A DNA stretch of 64,000 bases from Erwinia sp. S63 (GCF_016625195.1 NZ_JACVUP010000022.1:27763-91762); one strand, 5' to 3'. Positions 1 through 7,938 are shown, counted from the first letter of the stretch. Translations and numbers: made by a program. The notes: generated from the letters alone by a model not told the origin.

Positions 1-51
1 CAGGGTTATCGTCTTAGTTATCACTTGATGTACGGAGTTTTGTGCAAATGA
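1..51 (+). CDS. bioC: Malonyl-[acp] O-methyltransferase BioC, 3' end only
   Basis: Frame 1 reads through to a TGA at 49-51 and encodes a 16-residue tail, QGYRLSYHLMYGVLCK. The C-terminus of E. coli BioC ends in a similar GRYPLTYHLFLGVIARE, so this is the end of bioC running in from the left. BioC methylates malonyl-ACP to start pimelate synthesis for biotin. Its stop overlaps the bioD start as ATGA (48-51), consistent with translational coupling in the bioBFCD operon. Only the tail is visible, so the call rests on this short match and on the position before bioD. Confidence 0.8.
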   Translation, partial: QGYRLSYHLMYGVLCK

Positions 52-719
52 CACGCTGGTTTATTACTGGAACTGATACCGAAGTGGGAAAAACGGTCGC
101 CAGTGGCGCACTGCTGCAGGCGGCAAGCGCGGCGGGTTTACGCACCGCAGGTTACAAGCCGGTGGCATCGGGCTGTGAGATCACCCCAGAGGGCGTGCGC
201 AACAGCGATGCACTGGCGTTGCAGCGCTACAGCAGCCTGACACTCCGTTATGAGCAGGTGAATCCACTGGCGTTTGTCGAGCCGACGTCACCGCATATTG
301 TCAGCGCGGAAGAGGGCAGGCCGATTGAGTTTACTGCGCTGTCAGCCGGATTACGCGCGCTGGAGCAGCAGGCCGAATGGGTGTTAGTAGAAGGGGCAGG
401 CGGCTGGTTTACACCGTTATCTGAGACGCAGACTTATGCCGATTGGGTAGAGGAAGAACAACTACCGGTGATTCTGGTGGTGGGCGTAAAGCTTGGCTGT
501 ATTAATCATGCGATGCTGGCGGCGGAAGCGGTGAAGGCGCGTGGATTGCGCTTAGCAGGCTGGATTGCCAATGATATTCAGCCGCCAGGTAAACGACATG
601 CCGAGTATATGGCAACGTTGCGTCAGCGTATTGATGCACCGTTCCTCGGTGAAATTCCCTATCTGGACAGCGAAGCACAGCAGGCGGAGTGTGGGCAGTA
701 TCTGACTTTGCCACAATAA
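48..719 (+). CDS. bioD: Dethiobiotin synthetase BioD
   Basis: ATP-dependent dethiobiotin synthetase: it carboxylates and cyclises 7,8-diaminopelargonate, the penultimate step of biotin synthesis, in the cytoplasm. The N-terminal P-loop GTDTEVGKT (about residues 7-15) is the BioD hallmark, and VEGAGG near residue 123 is the second conserved loop. The product is 223 aa, normal for the family. I chose ATG 48 over the in-frame GTG 42 because GGAG at 34-37 lies 10 bases from the ATG but only 4 from the GTG, and because MTRWFITGTDTEVG aligns with MSKRYFVTGTDTEVG of E. coli BioD. It is the last gene of the biotin operon. Confidence 0.96.
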   Translation: MTRWFITGTDTEVGKTVASGALLQAASAAGLRTAGYKPVASGCEITPEGVRNSDALALQRYSSLTLRYEQVNPLAFVEPTSPHIVSAEEGRPIEFTALSAGLRALEQQAEWVLVEGAGGWFTPLSETQTYADWVEEEQLPVILVVGVKLGCINHAMLAAEAVKARGLRLAGWIANDIQPPGKRHAEYMATLRQRIDAPFLGEIPYLDSEAQQAECGQYLTLPQ

Positions 720-764
720 AGCGCCGACCATCGAGTATGCTTCAATGCACACTTAAAAAAACAT

Positions 765-841
765 CGGTAGCGGCGCAATTTATTGCGCTTTGGACAGCCA
801 TTGAGCTGAGCAAGGATGCGAGATAAATCTCGCCGCTACCG
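765..841. repeat. Composite palindromic repeat after bioD
   Basis: An 11-base arm at 765-775 (CGGTAGCGGCG) is the exact reverse complement of 831-841. Inside each arm sits a palindrome: GCGCAATTTATTGCGC at 773-788 and GCGAGATAAATCTCGC at 818-833, so the whole can fold as a long stem with two side hairpins. A degenerate fragment (GGATGCGAG...GCGCTACC) is seen at about 5757-5782. The layout is that of an intergenic BIME-like repeat. It may also end transcription between the convergent bioD and the downstream ATPase gene, although no U-tract follows. Confidence 0.7.
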
Positions 842-897
842 TATGTGAAGTTAATCCGTTCACAGCTTGGCTGATCGGCATTATCACAACCACGATA

Positions 898-1614
898 TCA
901 AGTCGCTGTCAGCCACTTATTCACCGTCACATCATCCAACATAGCAACTTTACCCTGCGCCACATTGCGACCACGGTGCAGCAGCAGGAAATAATCTGCC
1001 ACGCGACGAATGAAAGAAACATGCTGCTCCAGCAGCAAAATAGTCAGGCCATAGTCACGATTAAGGCGACGGATCAGATTGCCCATCTCCTCTTCCAGCC
1101 ACGGAGACATGCCCTCAGTCGGCTCATCCAGAATCAGCAGTTTAGGCTGTAGCACCAGGGCGCGCGCCAGCGCCAGCTGTTGCTGCTGATCCATCGGCAA
1201 TTCGCCACTGCGTTGATGACGCAACGAATAGAGTGCTGGGAACAGTTCAAACACCATTTCAGGAATGGCACGGCTGCGATCGTCCTGTGCGGCCATTAGC
1301 GCAATCATTAAATTATCTTCCACGCTCATCTGCGAAAAGATATGGCGACCTTGTGGCACGTAGCCGATTCCCATGCGCGCACGCTGTTCAGTGGGTTGCA
1401 GCAACAAATTCTCCGGTGGCGAGCCATCTTCCTGCCAGATCATCGAGCCACTATTGATAGGCAAGCGACCCATAATGCAGTTCACCAGCGTGGTTTTACC
1501 CATGCCAGGGCTGCCCAGCACACCGGTACAGGTGCCGGGTGGCAGATCGAGATCCACATCCCACAGGATATGGTTGTGACCGTAAAACTGATTCACCGAA
1601 CGTAAACTCAGCAT
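898..1614 (-). CDS. Orphan UrtE/LivF-like ABC transporter ATPase
   Basis: 238-aa cytoplasmic ATP-binding protein of the branched-chain amino acid/urea group, closest in my memory to UrtE. Walker A GSPGMGKT lies near residues 34-41, the Q-loop YVPQGRHIF near 90, Walker B LLILDEPTEGMSP near 160-172, and the H-loop histidine in LLEQH near 198. The ABC signature, normally LSGGQ, reads LPMDQ (about residues 139-143), so both signature glycines are missing. No permease or binding protein is next to it; it sits between bioD and uvrB, where E. coli has no such gene. It may pair with distant subunits, have been repurposed, or be decaying, but the reading frame is intact. The substrate is unknown. Confidence 0.75.
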   Translation of the reverse strand: MLSLRSVNQFYGHNHILWDVDLDLPPGTCTGVLGSPGMGKTTLVNCIMGRLPINSGSMIWQEDGSPPENLLLQPTEQRARMGIGYVPQGRHIFSQMSVEDNLMIALMAAQDDRSRAIPEMVFELFPALYSLRHQRSGELPMDQQQQLALARALVLQPKLLILDEPTEGMSPWLEEEMGNLIRRLNRDYGLTILLLEQHVSFIRRVADYFLLLHRGRNVAQGKVAMLDDVTVNKWLTAT

Positions 1615-2423
1615 CTGACATACTCCTTCCAGATTATTTGCCTGAATGCTCCCGCTCTGTGTCGTCTGGCATACAGTCGTGCACGATTAAGGTGGACACT
1701 GCTGTTGATGGCCTGCAAGGCAAGCCGTATGGACTCGTCACTCCATGGTTAATCTGTTGCAATTCCCAGGCCAGGTTAATGGAACGGGATATTCTGAGTC
1801 AGAATCTAGTGAAAGCGGGCTTAAAAGGTGAGCGATGCTTAATAATTCCATTGAGTAATAACCTGACTGCACTTTGACGGTGCTGAATGCTTAACGATTC
1901 TGGTGCATCTGTTCACTGATAAGGCAATCACTGAAGAAATAAGTGGTCTTAAGGTACGGTTTTTTCGACAACAATGGTGCTTGACTTGTAAAAAGGATAG
2001 TTAAAGCGGTTTTAGGCAGGCAGAAAAAAAACGCAAAAAAAAATATTTCGCACGCCTGGATAAGTGCGGGGAAAATTATACACAGCAGATGGGCTCGGGG
2101 CTGGATTCAGTTATCCACTATTCCTGTGGATAACCTTGTGCATTAGCGACTGAAAACCGGTTGGAAGCGAGGAAATACGCGGCCTGCATACATTATGCTG
2201 CGAAACTGGACTTTAGAGTCATTATGAACAAAATCAGCAGGTTAATTAAAAGCAAGCCTGAGATTTTTCTGCCTTGTCATCGGACTGCAATTTAATGACG
2301 CTCTCTTGACAAATGTTAAAAGCGTCTCGGCTCTGGGGATAACCTTGCGCAACAAACTTTTGTCTTTTGCCGCTTAAATTGCACTGAAGCGAATCAGAGC
2401 CTTTCCCTGTCATCGTGCAAGAT
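1615..2423. other. Long gene-free stretch before uvrB
   Basis: About 0.8 kb without a credible gene; the only longish frame (1539-1877 +) overlaps the ATPase gene antisense and has no family resemblance. The stretch is richer in A+T than its neighbours, has A-runs at 2022-2042, and contains the DnaA-box-like sites annotated separately. The 15-mer GGATAACCTTGTGCA at 2128-2142 recurs with one change at 2337-2351. Confidence 0.6.
2076..2133. promoter_or_regulatory. Cluster of three DnaA boxes
   Basis: TTATACACA at 2076-2084 and the reverse complement of TGTGGATAA at 2125-2133 both match the DnaA consensus TTATNCACA exactly. TTATCCACT at 2111-2119 differs at one base. The last two face each other as an inverted pair. 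A fourth, weaker box (reverse complement of TGGGGATAA) lies at 2335-2343. E. coli uvrB is known to carry a DnaA-binding site near its distal promoter P3, so a role in uvrB control is plausible; binding here is inferred. Confidence 0.6.
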
Positions 2424-2443
2424 ATCTGTAAATATATCCAGTA
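2424..2443 (+). promoter_or_regulatory. LexA (SOS) box of uvrB
   Basis: The sequence has the form CTG-N10-CAG (2426-2441) with an AT-rich alternating core, and flanks AT/TA that fit the 20-base LexA consensus. It lies about 80 bases before the uvrB start. In E. coli the uvrB LexA box sits in the same place relative to the promoter elements, with the same TATCCAGTA right half. LexA repression lifted by DNA damage is therefore expected. Confidence 0.88.
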
Positions 2444-2450
2444 TTATTTT

Positions 2451-2479
2451 CTGGCAAATTCGTCATAGCAGAGTAGAAT
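2451..2479 (+). promoter_or_regulatory. Proximal uvrB promoter
   Basis: CTGGCA (2451-2456) and TAGAAT (2474-2479) are 17 bases apart and correspond to TTGGCA and TAAAAT of the E. coli uvrB promoter P1. A second -10-like hexamer TATTAT at 2442-2447 overlaps the right edge of the LexA box, as at E. coli P2, which explains how LexA can block transcription. Confidence 0.7.
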
Positions 2480-2522
2480 TATCAGCCTGCTCGCTGACAT
2501 CTTCCGCAGGAACCGCAAAACC

Positions 2523-4544
2523 ATGAGTAAAGCCTTCAAACTCAACTCTGATTTCAAACCTTCAGGTGATCAGCCTGAGGCCATTCGTCGTCTTGAAGAG
2601 GGGCTGGAGGATGGGCTCGCACATCAGACCCTGCTCGGGGTAACCGGATCGGGCAAAACCTTTACCATCGCCAACGTGATTGCCGACCTCAATCGCCCGA
2701 CGATGGTGATGGCGCCCAATAAAACGCTGGCCGCGCAGTTGTACGGTGAGATGAAAGAGTTCTTCCCGGATAACGCGGTGGAGTTTTTTGTCTCTTACTA
2801 CGATTACTACCAGCCTGAAGCCTATGTGCCGAGTTCCGACACCTTTATTGAGAAGGATGCGGCGGTCAACGAACACATTGAACAGATGCGTCTCTCAGCC
2901 ACCAAAGCGATGCTGGAGCGCCGTGATGTGATTGTGGTGGCCTCGGTCTCGGCGATCTACGGCCTGGGCGATCCCGATCTCTATCTGAAAATGATGCTGC
3001 ACTTAACGCGCGGTATGATTATCGATCAGCGCAGCATCCTGCGCCGTCTGGCGGAGTTGCAATATACCCGCAATGACCAGGTGTTCCAGCGAGGTACCTT
3101 CCGTGTGCGCGGTGAAGTGATCGATATCTTCCCGGCTGAATCCGACGATATCGGCTTGCGTGTCGAGCTGTTTGACGAAGAAGTTGAGCGCCTGTCGCTG
3201 TTCGATCCGCTGACTGGCCAGATTGAGTCGGTGATCCCACGTTTTACTATCTACCCTAAAACCCACTACGTGACGCCACGTGAGCGTATTCTGCAGGCGA
3301 TGGAAGAGATCAAAGTCGAACTGGTGGATCGCCGCAAGGTGCTGCTGGAGAACAATAAACTGCTGGAAGAGCAGCGTATTAGCCAGCGTACCCAATTCGA
3401 TCTCGAAATGATGAACGAACTCGGTTACTGCTCCGGCATTGAAAACTACTCGCGCTATCTCTCGGGGCGCGGTCCGGGCGAGCCACCGCCGACCTTATTT
3501 GACTACCTGCCCGCCGATGGATTGCTGGTGGTGGATGAATCGCACGTCACCATTCCGCAGATTGGCGGGATGTATCGCGGCGACCGCGCACGTAAAGAGA
3601 CGCTGGTGGAGTATGGATTCCGCTTGCCTTCGGCGCTGGATAACCGTCCGATGCGCTTTGAAGAGTTTGAAGCGCTGGCACCGCAAACCATTTATGTCTC
3701 GGCAACGCCAGGTAAGTATGAGCTGGAAAAATCCGGCGACGAAGTGATTGACCAGGTGGTACGTCCCACCGGGTTGCTGGATCCGATTCTGGAGGTGCGC
3801 CCGGTCGCCACTCAGGTGGATGACCTGCTGTCGGAAATCCGCAAACGCGTGGCGATCAATGAACGCGTGCTGGTCACTACGCTGACCAAACGCATGGCGG
3901 AAGATCTGACCGAATATCTGGTGGAGCACGGCGAGAAGGTGCGCTATCTGCACTCCGATATCGATACGGTTGAGCGCATGGAGATCATTCGTGATTTACG
4001 TCTTGGTGAGTTTGATGTGCTGGTCGGCATCAACTTACTGCGTGAAGGCCTGGATATGCCGGAAGTGTCGCTGGTGGCGATTCTGGATGCGGATAAAGAG
4101 GGCTTCCTGCGTTCCGAACGTTCACTGATCCAGACTATTGGCCGCGCAGCGCGAAACATCAACGGCAAGGCGATTCTGTACGCCGATAAGATCACCCCTT
4201 CGATGGAACGCGCGATGGGTGAAACCGAGCGTCGTCGTGAGAAGCAGCAGCGTTACAACGAAGAGAATGGCATTGTGCCGCAGGGCCTCAACAAGAAAAT
4301 CACCGATATTCTTGAGCTGGGGAAAAACGTGGTGAAAACACGCGGCAAGGGCAAAACCGCCTCACGCGTGGCGGCGGAAGAAGAGGCCAACTATCTGGCA
4401 CTCACGCCACAGGCGATGCAGAAGAAAATTCACGAGCTGGAGGTGCAGATGCAGCAGCATGCGCAGAATCTGGAATTTGAAGAGGCGGCCAGCGTGCGTG
4501 ACCAGCTGCATCAACTGCGTGAGTTGTTCATTGCCACTTCCTGA
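2523..4544 (+). CDS. uvrB: Excinuclease ABC subunit B, UvrB
   Basis: Damage-verification subunit of nucleotide excision repair; it loads with UvrA onto lesions and recruits UvrC for incision. 673 aa, the standard size. Walker A GVTGSGKTF is near residues 39-47, the beta-hairpin that clamps DNA is around YYDYYQPEAYVPSSDTFIEK (92-111), DESH of motif II near 338, and the helicase motif VI QTIGRAARN near 540. The C-terminal UvrC-interacting UVR domain (HELEVQMQQHAQNLEFEEAA) starts near 632. It is the gene controlled by the LexA box upstream and is probably monocistronic. Confidence 0.98.
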   Translation: MSKAFKLNSDFKPSGDQPEAIRRLEEGLEDGLAHQTLLGVTGSGKTFTIANVIADLNRPTMVMAPNKTLAAQLYGEMKEFFPDNAVEFFVSYYDYYQPEAYVPSSDTFIEKDAAVNEHIEQMRLSATKAMLERRDVIVVASVSAIYGLGDPDLYLKMMLHLTRGMIIDQRSILRRLAELQYTRNDQVFQRGTFRVRGEVIDIFPAESDDIGLRVELFDEEVERLSLFDPLTGQIESVIPRFTIYPKTHYVTPRERILQAMEEIKVELVDRRKVLLENNKLLEEQRISQRTQFDLEMMNELGYCSGIENYSRYLSGRGPGEPPPTLFDYLPADGLLVVDESHVTIPQIGGMYRGDRARKETLVEYGFRLPSALDNRPMRFEEFEALAPQTIYVSATPGKYELEKSGDEVIDQVVRPTGLLDPILEVRPVATQVDDLLSEIRKRVAINERVLVTTLTKRMAEDLTEYLVEHGEKVRYLHSDIDTVERMEIIRDLRLGEFDVLVGINLLREGLDMPEVSLVAILDADKEGFLRSERSLIQTIGRAARNINGKAILYADKITPSMERAMGETERRREKQQRYNEENGIVPQGLNKKITDILELGKNVVKTRGKGKTASRVAAEEEANYLALTPQAMQKKIHELEVQMQQHAQNLEFEEAASVRDQLHQLRELFIATS

Positions 4545-4646
4545 CGGTGCAGAAAGACTTCTCATCCAGATCGACTGAACACAAATGTTTTGCCTATGTG
4601 CCCGGTCTGTTCTGTTACCCATGTGGCCGATCGTACCTGAATTGCG

Positions 4647-4700
4647 ACCCTACGTAAGATCCTTAACATTCGCTCTCGTAGGGTGCGTATTTATGCGCAC
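4647..4700. repeat. Inverted repeat between uvrB and ybhK
   Basis: ACCCTACG (4647-4654) pairs with CGTAGGGT (4677-4684), and GTGCGTA/TGCGCAC (4683-4700) forms a second small hairpin. The 24-mer 4677-4700 (CGTAGGGTGCG then TATTTATGCGCAC) recurs on the opposite strand at 23601-23623, so this is a dispersed intergenic repeat. It lies between convergent genes and may act as a weak terminator for both; no U-tract is present. Confidence 0.6.
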
Positions 4701-4713
4701 TGCCTGCGCGAGG

Positions 4714-5613
4714 TTAAACCGCCTGAATCGCGTGTTCTAGCGCAATACGTAGCAGCTGGCGGTCGTGACGATACTTAATATCGGCGGCCTCCAGCGGTTC
4801 ACGTACAATCAGGCGATCTTCCACGCCGCTCACGTCCGCGGACGGACTGACCACCACAGCATCAATCACTCGTCTGCCAATGGCTTTCTCCATCATCGCC
4901 AGTTTATCGGCCACCGTCAGGCTGGCTGCCGGGCTTAACTCGCGTCCCAGATTACCAATAAACACCATAGTGGCGGGCGTGCGGCGCAGTGCGCGTGCCA
5001 TCTCTTCCATCAGCAGAATCGGCATCAGGCTGGTGTAAAAGCTGCCAGGGCCAATCAGGATCAAATCTGCTTCCGCAATCGCATCCAGGGCTTCTTTGGT
5101 GGGAGTGACATTGGGATGCAGCATCAACTCTTGCGGCGGTTGCTTCATCTCATCAATGGCGGTTTCACCGTACACCATATTGCCTTCGCAATCCTGCGCC
5201 ACCAGATCCACCGGCTGCTCCGACATCGGGATCAAAAACGCATCGACCTTTAGCAGATTGCGGATGATGTTGATGGCTTCCAGTGGCCTTACGCTAAGAT
5301 GATCGAGCGCTTTAAGCATCAGGTTACCGAGGTTATGCCCGGCCAGTTCACCGTTACCGGCGAAGCGGTATTCAAACATCGCCGACGCCACACTTGGCTC
5401 CATGATCAGCTGGTTCAGGCAGTTGCGCATATCACCCCAGGCAATACCGCCTTCTGATCGGCGAATGCGTCCGGTGGATCCGCCGTTATCGGTGGTGGTC
5501 ACGATACCGGTCAGGCGCGAGCCCAGCGGCGCCAGCGCCGACATTACACGACCCAGGCCGTGCCCGCCGCCCAGTGCCACCACGCGATCCAAATCTGCCA
5601 GGGTACGATTCAT
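4714..5613 (-). CDS. ybhK: YvcK/CofD-family protein YbhK
   Basis: 299-aa cytoplasmic protein of the YvcK (gluconeogenesis factor) branch of the CofD-like fold. In Bacillus YvcK binds UDP-sugars and affects carbon use and cell shape; the E. coli YbhK role is poorly known. The nucleotide-binding VALGGGHGLGRVMSAL near residues 11-26, TTTDNGGSTGRIRRSEGG (40-57) and GPGSFYTSLMPILL are conserved. Start chosen at the ATG ending at 5613, matching E. coli MRNRTLADLDRVV and preceded by AAGGAA; an upstream in-frame ATG at 5634 would add 7 unconserved residues. It is divergent from moaA, as in E. coli. Confidence 0.95.
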   Translation of the reverse strand: MNRTLADLDRVVALGGGHGLGRVMSALAPLGSRLTGIVTTTDNGGSTGRIRRSEGGIAWGDMRNCLNQLIMEPSVASAMFEYRFAGNGELAGHNLGNLMLKALDHLSVRPLEAINIIRNLLKVDAFLIPMSEQPVDLVAQDCEGNMVYGETAIDEMKQPPQELMLHPNVTPTKEALDAIAEADLILIGPGSFYTSLMPILLMEEMARALRRTPATMVFIGNLGRELSPAASLTVADKLAMMEKAIGRRVIDAVVVSPSADVSGVEDRLIVREPLEAADIKYRHDRQLLRIALEHAIQAV

Positions 5614-5657
5614 GCTGTTCCTTTTAACGGACAACTGCAGGTTGTCGTGCAGTTGAA

Positions 5658-5698
5658 GTGATGTGTATCAATATCTGCCGCGCATTTTACCGTATCCT
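5658..5698 (+). promoter_or_regulatory. Candidate FNR-dependent moa promoter
   Basis: GTGATGTGTATCAA (5658-5671) matches the FNR consensus TTGAT-N4-ATCAA except for the first base. TATCCT at 5693-5698 would be a -10 giving a start near 5705, putting the FNR site at about -40.5, the classical activating position. E. coli moaA is known to be FNR-activated from its distal promoter. The element TGTATCAATAT is repeated at 5727-5737, next to a possible second -10 (TATATA). Confidence 0.45.
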
Positions 5699-5814
5699 GC
5701 GGCGAAAATGCGGTGAAAAAACGTTATGTATCAATATATATAGCGAAATTCACTGATGGATGCGAGGGGCAAATCGCGCTACCATTCGAATTAACCGTGT
5801 TGTCCACAATGACA

Positions 5815-5930
5815 ACAGACTCCCAAGCCTTGCATGCCTAAGTCATAACGATATGGATGCCTGGCCGCAGCATCGCTGCCAGGGTGCAGAAAGAAATGAC
5901 TGCATCTCCCGTATTTGGAAAGGTGTTCAG
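5815..5930 (+). ncRNA. Molybdenum cofactor (Moco) riboswitch of the moa operon
   Basis: The moaA leader contains CCTAAG (5837-5842) facing TATGG (5852-5856), the canonical 11-nucleotide GAAA-tetraloop receptor known in the Moco RNA motif, closed by a GCAT/ATGC stem (5832-5835 with 5857-5860). A second stem CTGGC/GCCAG (5861-5865, 5878-5882) follows, then a GAAA at about 5889-5892 between TGCA arms. The RNA runs into GGAAAGG (5917-5923), the moaA ribosome-binding site, so folding can control translation. E. coli moaA has a Moco-sensing leader. Exact edges are estimated. Confidence 0.82.
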
Positions 5931-6917
5931 GTGCCACAATTTACAGATGCCTATGCGCGCAGCTTCTACTACTTGCGCCTGTCGGTCACGGATGTGTGTA
6001 ACTTCCGTTGTACCTACTGTTTGCCCGACGGCTACAAACCGAACGGTAATCACAATAAAAGTTTCCTCTCGCTGGACGAGATTCGTCGCGTGACGCGTGC
6101 CTTTGCGGCTGCGGGCACCGAAAAAGTGCGCCTGACCGGCGGCGAACCCTCTATGCGCCGTGACTTCACTGATATCATCGCAGCGGTGCGTGAAAACGCC
6201 GCCATTCGCCAGATCGCCGTGACCACTAACGGATATCGCCTGGCGCGTGATGTGCGTGCGTGGCGTGACGCGGGACTCACCAACATCAACGTCAGCGTCG
6301 ATAGCCTCGATGCACGCCAGTTCCACGCCATCACCGGCCAGGACAAATTTGCGGAAGTGATGGCCGGAATTGATGCTGCGATTGATGCCGGGTTTGAGAA
6401 GGTCAAAATCAACAGCGTGCTGATGCGCGATCTCAACAGCCACAGCCTGGCGACTTTCCTCGACTGGATCCGCACCCGCCCGATTCAGCTGCGTTTTATT
6501 GAGCTGATGGAAACCGGTGAGGGCGGCGATCTGTTCCGTCGTCATCACATCTCGGGCGAAGTCATTCGCGACCAGTTGATCCTGCAGGGTTGGCAGCTTC
6601 AGCCGCGTGGACGCAGTGACGGTCCGGCGCAGGTGTTCCGCCATCCTGACTATCAGGGTGAAGTCGGTTTGATCATGCCTTACGAAAAAGATTTCTGCGC
6701 CAGCTGCAACCGCCTGCGCGTCTCGGCAATGGGTAATTTACATCTGTGCCTGTTTGGCGATGGCGGCGTCTCGCTGCGCGATCTACTGGCATCCGACGAT
6801 CAGCAGGGCGAACTACAGGCTCGTATTGCCCACAGTCTCGGTCAGAAAAAACAGACGCATTTCCTGCATCAGGGCAACACCGGCATTACACAAAACCTCT
6901 CTTTCATTGGCGGCTAA
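5931..6917 (+). CDS. moaA: GTP 3',8-cyclase MoaA
   Basis: Radical-SAM enzyme that, with MoaC, converts GTP to cyclic pyranopterin monophosphate, the first step of molybdopterin synthesis. 328 aa. The N-terminal cluster motif CNFRCTYC is near residues 24-31, the SAM-binding GGEPSMR near 70, and the C-terminal second cluster uses C-x2-C in FCASCNRLR with a further Cys in LHLCLFG. The C-terminal GG needed for activity is present (FIGG). Start is GTG 5931: GGAAAGG lies 7 bases upstream, and VPQFTDAYARSFYYLRLS aligns with E. coli ASQLTDAFARKFYYLRLS. Starts further upstream would translate the riboswitch. Confidence 0.97.
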   Translation: MPQFTDAYARSFYYLRLSVTDVCNFRCTYCLPDGYKPNGNHNKSFLSLDEIRRVTRAFAAAGTEKVRLTGGEPSMRRDFTDIIAAVRENAAIRQIAVTTNGYRLARDVRAWRDAGLTNINVSVDSLDARQFHAITGQDKFAEVMAGIDAAIDAGFEKVKINSVLMRDLNSHSLATFLDWIRTRPIQLRFIELMETGEGGDLFRRHHISGEVIRDQLILQGWQLQPRGRSDGPAQVFRHPDYQGEVGLIMPYEKDFCASCNRLRVSAMGNLHLCLFGDGGVSLRDLLASDDQQGELQARIAHSLGQKKQTHFLHQGNTGITQNLSFIGG

Positions 6918-6934
6918 ACACAGGAGTTACAGCC

Positions 6935-7450
6935 ATGGGTAAACCTACCGGCGAGTTTGTCGCCTTGAATGTGGCGGTGATGACCGTCTCAGACAGTCGT
7001 GATGCCAGCAATGATAGCTCGGGTGACTACTTGCGTGAGGCGCTGGCGGAAGCCGGGCATCAGGTGGTGGATCGCGCGATTGTGCCTGACAACCGTTACC
7101 GTATTCGCGCCACCGTGTCGCGCTGGATTGCCAGCGATGATGTGCAGGTGGTGATCGTCAACGGCGGTACCGGATTTAACAGTAAAAACAGCACGCCTGA
7201 AGCGTTGCTGCCGCTGTTCGACCGTGAAATCGACGGTTTTGGTGAGCTGTTCCGTATGGTCTCGTACGAAGAGATTGGCAGCTCAACGCTGCAATCACGT
7301 GCGGTCGCCGGTCTGGCGAATCAAACGCTGATTTTCGCCGTGCCGGGATCGACCAACGCCTGTCGCAGCGGCTGGGAACGCATCATTGAAGAACAGCTGG
7401 ATGCGCGCACGCGTCCCTGTAATTTTGTCTCTCATTTGAAGAAGTTGTAA
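6935..7450 (+). CDS. moaB: Molybdenum cofactor biosynthesis protein MoaB
   Basis: 171-aa MogA/MoaB-fold protein, thought to bind or adenylylate molybdopterin; MogA does the main job in E. coli and MoaB is dispensable there. Conserved VMTVSDSRDASNDSSG near residues 14-29, and the pterin-binding NGGTGFNSKNSTPEA near 77-91, typical of the fold. AGGAG at 6922-6926 lies 8 bases before ATG 6935. The gene begins 17 bases after moaA in the moaABCDE operon. Confidence 0.95.
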   Translation: MGKPTGEFVALNVAVMTVSDSRDASNDSSGDYLREALAEAGHQVVDRAIVPDNRYRIRATVSRWIASDDVQVVIVNGGTGFNSKNSTPEALLPLFDREIDGFGELFRMVSYEEIGSSTLQSRAVAGLANQTLIFAVPGSTNACRSGWERIIEEQLDARTRPCNFVSHLKKL

Positions 7451-7452
7451 GC

Positions 7453-7938
7453 ATGTCATCATTAACTCATATCAATGCCGCTGGTGAAGCCCATATGGTG
7501 GACGTCTCCGGCAAAACTGAAACGGTGCGTGAAGCCCAGGCCGAAGCGCTGGTGCTGATGAGCGCGGAAACGCTGCAGATGATCCTCGACGGCAGCCATC
7601 ATAAAGGCGACGTCTTTGCCACCGCACGTATCGCCGGGATCCAGGCCGCGAAACGCACCTGGGAGCTGATCCCGCTGTGTCATCCGCTGATGCTGAGCAA
7701 AGTGGAAGTCACGCTGGTGGCTGAGCCTGAACACAGCCGCGTGCGTGTCACCTCACGCTGTCGCCTGACGGGGAAAACCGGCGTTGAGATGGAAGCGCTG
7801 ACCGCCGCATCGGTGGCCGCGCTGACCATTTACGACATGTGCAAAGCGGTGCAGAAAGACATCGTCATCGATCAGTTGCGTTTGCTCACCAAGAGCGGCG
7901 GTAAATCCGGCGACTTCCAGGCGGTGCCACATGATTAA
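7453..7938 (+). CDS. moaC: Cyclic pyranopterin monophosphate synthase MoaC
   Basis: Acts on the MoaA product to make cyclic pyranopterin monophosphate. 161 aa, the E. coli size. Family signatures include MVDVSGKTETVREAQAEA (15-32), GIQAAKRTWELIPLCHPL near 57-74, the VEMEALTAASVAALTIYDMCKA block near 115-136, and KSGGKSG at the C-terminus (the catalytic lysine is in this region in known structures). It starts 2 bases after moaB and ends overlapping moaD by 8 bases. Confidence 0.97.
   Translation: MSSLTHINAAGEAHMVDVSGKTETVREAQAEALVLMSAETLQMILDGSHHKGDVFATARIAGIQAAKRTWELIPLCHPLMLSKVEVTLVAEPEHSRVRVTSRCRLTGKTGVEMEALTAASVAALTIYDMCKAVQKDIVIDQLRLLTKSGGKSGDFQAVPHD

Noticed and set aside
1539..1877. 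Plus-strand frame of 112 codons between the ATPase and uvrB
   Set aside because: It begins antisense inside the ATPase gene, has no ribosome-binding site and no recognisable family.
5760..5930. N-terminal extension of MoaA
   Set aside because: It would translate the riboswitch; the conserved start is GTG 5931 with a good Shine-Dalgarno site.
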